A stretch of DNA of 23,916 nt from assembly GCA_030141605.1 (NCBI GenBank), contig JAQGDQ010000856.1:63287-87202 (forward strand). Direction: 5' to 3'. Positions 17,704 to 23,916 of the stretch are shown here, piece after piece. The DNA is from Tubiluchus corallicola. Its lineage: Eukaryota > Priapulida > Priapulimorpha > Priapulimorphida > Tubiluchidae. Numbering within the stretch: position 1 is the stretch's first letter; the number at the start of each line of letters is the position of its first letter. The notes below the pieces were generated by a model. The model saw nothing but the letters and a program-made list of their open reading frames with translations. It had not been told where the DNA came from and ran no database searches. The position numbers and the translations under genes were made by a program.

Positions 17704-18436
17704 ACACCAGAACGAGATCTTGGTATTGATAATAATGATTCTAAATTTTTCAAAGAATGTCGTGAAGCTCACGATTTCTTTATGCTATTTTTTATTAGTT
17801 CTCAATTATCATCATTAGTCATATTATTACATTCTCTTGTTAAAACATTAAAAATCCCACACAAGAAATTTCAGCAACAAAATAAGTCTATTTCTTTATA
17901 TACAGTCTAAACTTTCATCCTTGAACTAGTATGCACAACATTTACCTTCATTGAATTGCTGGCTTCCTTGCTTCATGGAAAAAACTTTCCTGGTCAGTTG
18001 GCTTTCAGAGATCATTGAGTAAGCATGTGACTTAAGGTGAGAGAGCAATGTATAGTGTTATTAATGATTTATATAAATAAAGCTCACCTGTATTCTACTT
18101 GAATTCTACCTGTATTCTGATGTCTTAGCAATTACCTTCAGAACTTCTTCATAAAGAACAAGTGAAGATGTTTTGACAGTACGAATCTTGAGGATCAGGA
18201 ATAAATAAATTGGCAAGCTTAACAGTGATCTTAGCCATGTGACCTTTGTGCTTTGGTTGCCTTAGGGGTTTTGAGACCCTTAGGTCTAATGGGGTTTAAG
18301 TACATGCTCAACCCAGAGCGTGTTAAATGTGAGATAGACGGTTGTTTCATTGGGATATGTGGCATTTTTTCAGCTTGGACTAATGTAGTAACTGTGTGTT
18401 TTACATACAAAATGTTGATGCTTTCATTGTTATAGG
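17704..18436. other. Downstream of the LRR gene, no further gene recognised
   Basis: AT-rich sequence with an alternative polyadenylation signal near 18076. ORFs at 17695-17910 and 18253-18435 carry no recognisable features. Confidence 0.55.
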
Positions 18437-18438
18437 TC

Positions 18439-18539
18439 AGCGCTATTCAACCTGGGTGGACAGTCCACCTTATAGTGGACGAGATTAAGTGAGGGGTGGA
18501 CAGCTGTCTGGGGGTGGACTACTGGGTGGACAGTCCACC
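18439..18539. mobile_element. hAT-like terminal sequence with duplicated palindrome (candidate fragment)
   Basis: CAGCGCTATTCAACCTGGGT resembles the CAGnGnTnTTCAACCT ends of some hAT transposons. It is followed by the 15-bp palindrome GGTGGACAGTCCACC (18455-18469), which is repeated at 18525-18539. GTGGAC words are scattered between. I cannot find the matching inverted end to the right, so if this is a transposon end, the other end is lost or replaced by the satellite that starts 31 bp later. Confidence 0.35.
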
Positions 18540-18570
18540 TTATAAAATAATTATATAAGTGTAAAATTGA

Positions 18571-20783
18571 TGATTGTTGAATATTAAAAAACACTGAGTC
18601 GTGTACTTGTCACGCCAAATAACTCTCATTCTACAATGATGATAACGACTCATGATTGTTGAATATTAAAAAACACTGAGTCGTGCACTTGTCATAGCAA
18701 ATAACTCTCATTCTACAATGACGATAACGACTCATGATTGTTGAATATTAAAAAACACTGAGTCGTGTACTTGTCATACCAAATAACTCTCATTCTACAA
18801 TGACGATAATGACTCATGATTGTTGAATATTAAAAAACACTGAGTCGTGTACTTGTCATACCAAATAACTCTCATTCTACAATGATGATAACGACTCATG
18901 ATTGTTGAATATTAAAAAACACTGAGTCGTGTACTTGTCATAGCAAATAACTCTCATTCTACAATGACGATAACGACTCATGATTGTTGAATATTAAAAA
19001 ACACTGAGTCATGTATTTGTCACACCAAATAACTCTCATTCTACAATGATGATAACGACTCATGATTGTTGAATATTAAAAAACACTGAGTCGTGTACTC
19101 GTCATACCAAATAACTCTCATTCTACAATGATGATAACGACTCATGATTGTTGAATATTAAAAAACACTGAGTCGTGCACTTGTCACACCAAATAACTCT
19201 CATTCTACAATGATGATAACGACTCATGATTGTTGAATATTAAAAAACACTGAGTCATGTACTTGTCACACCAAATAACTCTCATTCTACAATGACGATA
19301 ACGACTCATGATTGTTGAATATTAAAAAAACACTGAGTCATGTACTTGTCATAGCAAATAACTCTCATTCTACAATGACGATAACGACTCATGATTGTTG
19401 AATATTAAAAAACACTGAGTCATGTACTCGTCATACCAAATAACTCTCATTCTACAATGATGATAACGACTCATGATTGTTGAATATTAAAAAACACCGA
19501 GTCGTGTACTTGTCATACCAAATAACTCTCATTCTACAATGACGATAACGACTCATGATTGTTGAATATTAAAAAACACTGAGTCGTGTACTTGTCACAC
19601 CAAATAACTCTCATTCTACAATGACGATAACGACTCATGATTGTTGAATATTAAAAAACACCGAGTCGTGTACTTGTCATACCAAATAACTCTCATTCTA
19701 CAATGACGATAACGACTCATGATTGTTGAATATTAAAAAACACTGAGTCGTGTACTTGTCACACCAAATAACTCTCATTCTACAATGACGATAACGACTC
19801 ATGATTGTTGAATATTAAAAAACACTGAGTCGTGTACTTGTCATACCAAATAACTCTCATTCTACAATGATGATAACGACTCATGATTGTTGAATATTAA
19901 AAAACACTGAGTCGTGTACTTGTCACACCAAATAACTCTCATTCTACAATGACGATAACGACTCATGATTGTTGAATATTAAAAAACACTGAGTCGTGTA
20001 CTTGTCATACCAAATAACTCTCATTCTACAATGACGATAACGACTCATGATTGTTGTATATTAAAAAACACTGAGTCATGTACTTGTCATACCAAATAAC
20101 TCTCATTCTACAATGACGATAACGACTCATGATTGTTGAATATTAAAAAAGCACTGAGTCGTGTACTTGTCATACCAAATAACTCTCATTCTACAATGAT
20201 GATAACGACTCATGATTGTTGAATATTAAAAAACACTGAGTCGTACTTGTCATACCAAATAACTCTCATTCTACAATGATGATAACGACTCATGATTGTT
20301 GAATATTAAAAAACACTGAGTCGTGTACTTGTCATACCAAATAACTCTCATTCTACAATGATGATAACGACTCATGATTGTTGAATATTAAAAAACACTG
20401 AGTCGTGTACTCGTCATACCAAATAACTCTCATTCTACAATGATGATAACGACTCATGATTGTTGAATATTAAAAAAACACTGAGTCGTGTACTTGTCAC
20501 ACCAAATAACTCTCATTCTACAATGACGATAACGATTCATGATTGTTGAATATTAAAAAACACTGAGTCGTGCACTTGTCATACCAAATAACTCTCATAC
20601 TACAATGACGATAATGACTCATGATTGTTGAATATTAAAAAACACTGAGTCATGTACTCGTCATACCAAATAACTCTCATTCTACAATGATGATAACGAC
20701 TCATGATTGTTGAATATTAAAAAACACTGAGTCGTGTACTCGTCATAGCAAAAAACTCTCATACTACAATGACGATAACGATT
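18571..20783. repeat. 82-bp satellite, 27 copies
   Basis: The unit starts TGATTGTTGAATATTAAAAA, contains ACACTGAGTCGTGTACTTGT and ATAACTCTCATTCTACAATG, and ends GATAACGACTCA. Copies are very similar; most differences are C/T or G/A changes at a few positions (GACGATA/GATGATA, GTCGTG/GTCATG, CACACC/CATACC, CTTGT/CTCGT), plus single A insertions and one 2-bp deletion. The start of the last unit (20704) is 26.0 unit lengths from the first. Each junction forms an 8-bp inverted repeat, ACGACTCA and TGAGTCGT, around a 24-base loop (for example 18645-18652 with 18677-18684). The array is non-coding. Confidence 0.95.
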
Positions 20784-21169
20784 ACTGAAACTTCCTCCTT
20801 TGAATTTTTAATAGCTAAGAGAAAGCTTAAACCGCTGGCATGTGTAAATCGGTCAAGAAATGCTGGTTTTAAAACACTGTCACTTTTAAACATGAATTTC
20901 ATTTGCACAGCCCTAGGAATGAATAGGATATTTATCGCACAAAATATTTCCAATTTTAATAACACTGCTTCTAATAATCGTGACACATCTGCTCATTGTA
21001 ACAAATATTGATGAATTACTCGTGGAAAACCAACAGAAACACTTCTCGGTGGTAAGTTTAGATCACACTGGAATACAGAGGCCATCAAATGCAGACAGTG
21101 TGCTGAAGTGGTGCTGACAAGCCACTGGCGTAGCAGTGTCTAGTTTCTTTTGCTGGATTACTGCTGCGT
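20784..21169. other. Spacer after the satellite, nothing recognised
   Basis: The 80-codon ORF that starts at 20769 in the last satellite unit and ends at 21011 has no recognisable domain. I judge it chance. Confidence 0.5.
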
Positions 21170-21263
21170 TTACCTGTCTGAAGGCAGATTTCTTTTATTT
21201 TACAATTCTGCCTGCCCAATGTCTACAATAGACGTGACGGGCGTATGATGATGATATGATGAG
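21170..21263 (+). mobile_element. LINE 3' end with (TGA)n tail (candidate)
   Basis: A stem-like segment around GTCTACAATAGAC followed by GTGACGGGCGTATGATGATGAT looks like the 3' terminus of CR1/L2-type LINEs, which carry a hairpin followed by a short (TGA)n tail. No coding part is visible upstream, so the copy would be very short. Family is uncertain. Confidence 0.4.
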
Positions 21264-21599
21264 TGTACGGCCTAATGAAACTTATAAAGCTCACAACAAA
21301 TTATGCTGTTGTAGCAATTACATGTACAGATATTAGGCTGAACAGATATTTAAGTAAGTATCAGTGAGTAATCAAAAGTTCTATCAGTATCCATCCTCAC
21401 AGTGGTGGCAAAACAGTCCAGGTATCTTAATCGAGTTATCTTAATTTTACATACTATTAACAAATAATTGTCTTTCTATCTTTTATATCATCTTATATAT
21501 GAGCTTTATTCATTACATCATTCCATTTTAAGCACTAATGTTTTTTATCACGATTCACTTTAAATTTTCAGATTATCTCCATTACTTTTTTTTCTATCA

Positions 21600-21795
21600 C
21601 TGTGTGGGACAATCTAACAAGCCCTGCTTTATGATTGCCCGCAAAACATTTACCTTCGTGTATAAGTGAACAGTGTTTGAGGCTTTTCCTGTGCAGTATT
21701 TCTTATTTGTATTATGTCCATTGTAGGCCCTTTCACTAGATATTGTATATGTAACCATTGTAAATGTGTAAGGTGAAATAAATGACTTATGACTT
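21600..21795 (+). mobile_element. Possible retroposon or transcript 3' end
   Basis: The stretch ends with GTAAATGTGTAAGGTGAAAT, then AAATGACTTATGACTTA. AATAAA is followed by a doubled TGACTTA heptamer, reminiscent of short-repeat LINE tails. No ORF precedes it and no target duplication was found. Confidence 0.3.
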
Positions 21796-22480
21796 AAAAT
21801 AAGGCATATTATTGCATACCTGTATATAATACACCTTTATAAATGCACATTCTGTGCTGATTGCTTATGTAAATGTGATATAGCTTTTTCTACATACACA
21901 GTACAGAGCACGTTTATTACGCATTGGGAAACAATTAAAAAACTCGAAAGATCTGAATTGCTACTCAATGATTGCATTGGTTTGTACTGATGTTACATTA
22001 GCCTGTTAGACATACTGCCTTAAGGAACGAATACAGTATCTGAACTACTTGTAAGAGATAAACCAGATCAGAAAACCTGTATGCTTATCTGTGAAGTACA
22101 GCAACACTAGACCAGTATTAGAAGTTAGATGGAGGCAGCTTCTGGCTAATTCCACAAGCCATATCTGCCTCTGGTTAATTACCTTTTTGGGGGACTTGGC
22201 TGAGACACTTCTGCTGGTCGGGTAATTCGTCTTAAATCAACAATTCTTGATGAGTATGCTATATTCCGGTACAGCCACAACCATCTGGTTTAAGTCAAAT
22301 ACTTAATCGTGGCTTGCAGCTGTACTCAAAACATTAAAAAATGTAAAAAAAACCAGAAAGAAGAAATAAAGCGTTGGTAACGTTAATGAAATTCTCTAGA
22401 CCATCCAGTCAAATTGTGGCCGAGTTCAAGAATTCATTTTCACAAAATATAGCAACGAGTCTTAAGTCATTAATGATATG
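21796..22480. other. Intergenic, nothing recognised
   Basis: AT-rich sequence without convincing ORFs or repeats. Confidence 0.55.
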
Positions 22481-22658
22481 ACACCCACCCCTGAACGGGA
22501 TCTATCCATACCCAGCACCGCCCTCGGCCGTTCTTCAGATTTCAGGCGTATAACTTTTGCAAAAAACGGCCGAAAAATGGCCATTTTTGAAGGTTTTTCG
22601 CCCCCCCGTTCCTCCCAGTGGGCCCTATTCGAAAAATAAACGTCCAATGGCACGACAC
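22481..22658. other. GC-richer block directly before the truncated LINE
   Basis: This block is GC-richer than its surroundings and contains CCGTTCTTCAGATTT, AAAACGGCCGAAAAATGGCC and a C7 run. It has no gene. It may be an older repeat into which the LINE at 22659-23367 inserted, but I have no second copy in the window to prove that. Confidence 0.3.
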
Positions 22659-23367
22659 TAGATCGAGACCTTTCGTTTGATGTATTGGTGGACGATCCAT
22701 TTATGTTTGTTTGGAATTTATGTAAAACTAACAATACCAAAGGATACAAGTACCTCCAAAAAATCCTTTCTACTGATATCAAAGACGATGTTCCGGCAAA
22801 AATTCGTAACAAAACGGGAACAAAATTTTTGACATTTATAGAACTCAACCCATGTTTAGAACCTCATAAAGTCTATAATGATATGGAATCTGAAATCCCG
22901 GACTACCAAAGAGTTGAATTTACCAGACTTGGGACGTCATCGCATAATCGCACGATAGAAACCGGACGTTGGTCCAGAATACCGAGAGAAGACAGATTAT
23001 GTACATGTGGGGAAGAAGTTCAAACAGAAGCCCACGTCTTATTGAGATGTCCGGTGACAGAAGATTTACGAATTGAACATTCTGAGTTGAACTTTTCTAG
23101 CATTTGTGACCTTATGCACTCCCCAAATTTAACGTCGTTAATGAAATATTGTTGGAGATGTGTTAAGACGTATGAGTGAAGAACTATTGTACCCCTACAT
23201 TAAAACGCAATATTTTTGTTGATTCGGTAAAGAAATTTGCCCTCTGTATATGATTTTTTGTTTTGTAGTTAAATTTTAATTTCGTTAATTACATAGTTAT
23301 CGTTGCCTACTTATGTTATGTGAAATCATTACGGTGAATAAACTAAACTAAACTAAACTAAACTATA
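22659..23367 (+). mobile_element. 5'-truncated non-LTR retrotransposon (LINE) with (CTAAA)n tail
   Basis: A C-terminal LINE ORF (to 23179) is followed by an AT-rich 3' UTR of about 160 bp, AATAAA at 23337-23342, and about five CTAAA units. A 7-bp TAGATCG occurs at both presumed borders (22659-22665 and 23366-23372), which may be a short target duplication. The element is cut at its 5' end, so it lacks endonuclease and most of the reverse transcriptase. Confidence 0.75.
22666..23179 (+). pseudogene. C-terminal end of a LINE ORF2 protein (reverse transcriptase C-terminal region)
   Basis: The open frame carries RVEFTRLGTSSHNRTIETGR, then a cysteine-histidine motif CTCGEEVQTEAHVLLRC (C-x-C-x8-H-x4-C), then a short tail to a TGA stop at 23177-23179. 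The R-x-SHNxxIExGR...CxCGE...EHvLL.CP arrangement is the usual C-terminus of non-LTR retrotransposon ORF2 proteins (CR1/jockey-like groups). No frameshift is visible in the remaining part, so the copy may be fairly young, but it is only about 170 residues of a protein normally near 1,000. There is no start codon of its own at the border, so it is not a functional gene. Confidence 0.78.
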
Positions 23368-23478
23368 GATCGCCGCAAATGGCGCCGTCGTCGGAGCTAT
23401 AAGCCTCGAATCTTATAGATCCCAATTAATTCAGACAGAAACACCTGAATCGTTACTACGCAGTTAAAGTCACGTTTT

Positions 23479-23596
23479 CGCAATAATCCACCTAAATAAA
23501 AATACAGTGTAAAAAATACAAAAATCAACATGGCCCCAAGCAAACAAGACAAATACAATATTTATTTTTGTATTTTCATTTAGTTGGATTATTGCG
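23479..23596. repeat. Inverted repeat with 28-bp arms (foldback)
   Basis: The left arm CGCAATAATCCACCTAAAT (continuing to 23506) pairs with the right arm ending in ATTTAGTTGGATTATTGCG (23569-23596). 26 of 28 positions are complementary and the spacer is 62 bp. Weaker complementarity extends about 10 bp outward (GTCACGTT and AACATGAC). It may be a small foldback transposon; no target duplication was identified. Confidence 0.65.
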
Positions 23597-23705
23597 TGAA
23601 CATGACAAAGCAAAACCGGATCAAATTTTTCACTGTATGTCAAAACAATCTACTCTTTAAGATATTGAAAGGAATACTATTTTTTCAAAAATGAATGTGA
23701 AAGAA

Positions 23706-23747
23706 TTATATATATATATACACATTATATATATATATATATATACC
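23706..23747. repeat. (TA)n tract
   Basis: Two TA runs separated by CACAT. Confidence 0.85.
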
Positions 23748-23885
23748 AGCAGAATTAATATATACGATCCCTGTGCTACTAGCTAATACATTCTTGCACT
23801 GAGGAAATTACAAAGCGCACATTTATCATGTAATTGTCTACGTGTCTAACGTATGACGACACATATTGAATGGTGACGCACAATC

Positions 23886-23899
23886 GTTGCCATGGAAAC
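23886..23899. promoter_or_regulatory. RFX X-box-like motif near the window's right edge
   Basis: GTTGCCATGGAAAC has a perfect left half site (GTTGCC), a two-base spacer and a right half site with one deviation (GGAAAC against RGYAAC). It is close to well-known X-box sequences. The gene it might serve, if any, lies beyond the window. Confidence 0.4.
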
Positions 23900-23916
23900 G
23901 ATTCATCTCGTTCCAA

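Larger units (their letters stand above)
23380..23916. other. Right-end region, no gene
   Basis: Contains an inverted-repeat element (23479-23596), a TA-rich stretch (23706-23747) and an X-box-like site (23886-23899). No ORF is recognisable; a gene to the right of the window could start after the X-box-like site. Confidence 0.5.

Noticed and set aside
18571-20783. CRISPR-like or centromeric identity for the 82-bp array
   Set aside because: There are no spacers, and centromere identity cannot be claimed from one short array without genome-wide data.
22462-22848. 128-codon minus-strand ORF
   Set aside because: It overlaps the plus-strand LINE coding frame and the GC-rich block before it; it has no recognisable motif.

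Overview
This window is animal (metazoan) genomic DNA, most likely from an invertebrate. It has AT-rich non-coding sequence, split genes with GT..AG introns, piggyBac-, hAT- and LINE-type transposons, a 5S-rRNA-headed SINE and long tandem arrays. The clade cannot be fixed from the sequence. No bacterial operons, tRNAs or CRISPR arrays were found.

Region by region. Positions 1-4764 hold the 3' end of a plus-strand gene whose product ends in a pentraxin / LamG-like fold. I assembled it from three phase-1 exons (end of one at 1-17, then 3014-3181 and 4430-4764). Its two introns are filled with transposons: two short piggyBac-type elements with TTAA target sites (961-1411, 1612-2226), a GTT-rich minisatellite (2456-2915), a non-autonomous hAT element with 8-bp target duplication (3206-3786), and two copies of a shared minus-strand repeat. 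From 4776 to 10012 no host gene is visible. This stretch holds a TTCGAA-rich inverted-repeat element, a truncated RTE-like LINE with a perfect 15-bp target duplication (5580-6070), a 31-bp minisatellite (6323-7269), a 5S-derived SINE (8619-9174) and a second hAT element containing a 280-bp CT tract (9362-10004). Two large minisatellites follow (49/56-bp unit at 11554-12924; 29/30-bp unit at 13090-14735).

The one complete gene is at 15791-17560. It is an intronless ORF for a 589-residue single-pass membrane protein with signal peptide, about eight leucine-rich repeats, a C-terminal LRR cap, a transmembrane helix and a tail of about 200 residues with no recognised domain. It is followed by an 82-bp satellite of 27 nearly identical copies (18571-20783), LINE 3'-end fragments, and a 5'-truncated LINE with a (CTAAA)n tail (about 22659-23367). 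The last 500 bp hold a foldback repeat and an RFX X-box-like site.

The two host genes are not obviously functionally linked; a pentraxin-type module and a LRR receptor could both be extracellular recognition proteins, but that is inference. Tandem arrays occupy roughly 29% of the window and identified transposons another 15% or so. I found no clear new multi-gene system. The most interesting signals are the phase-consistent pentraxin exons, the 5S-headed SINE, the minisatellite whose every unit resembles a splice-site junction, and the dyad-bearing 82-bp satellite.
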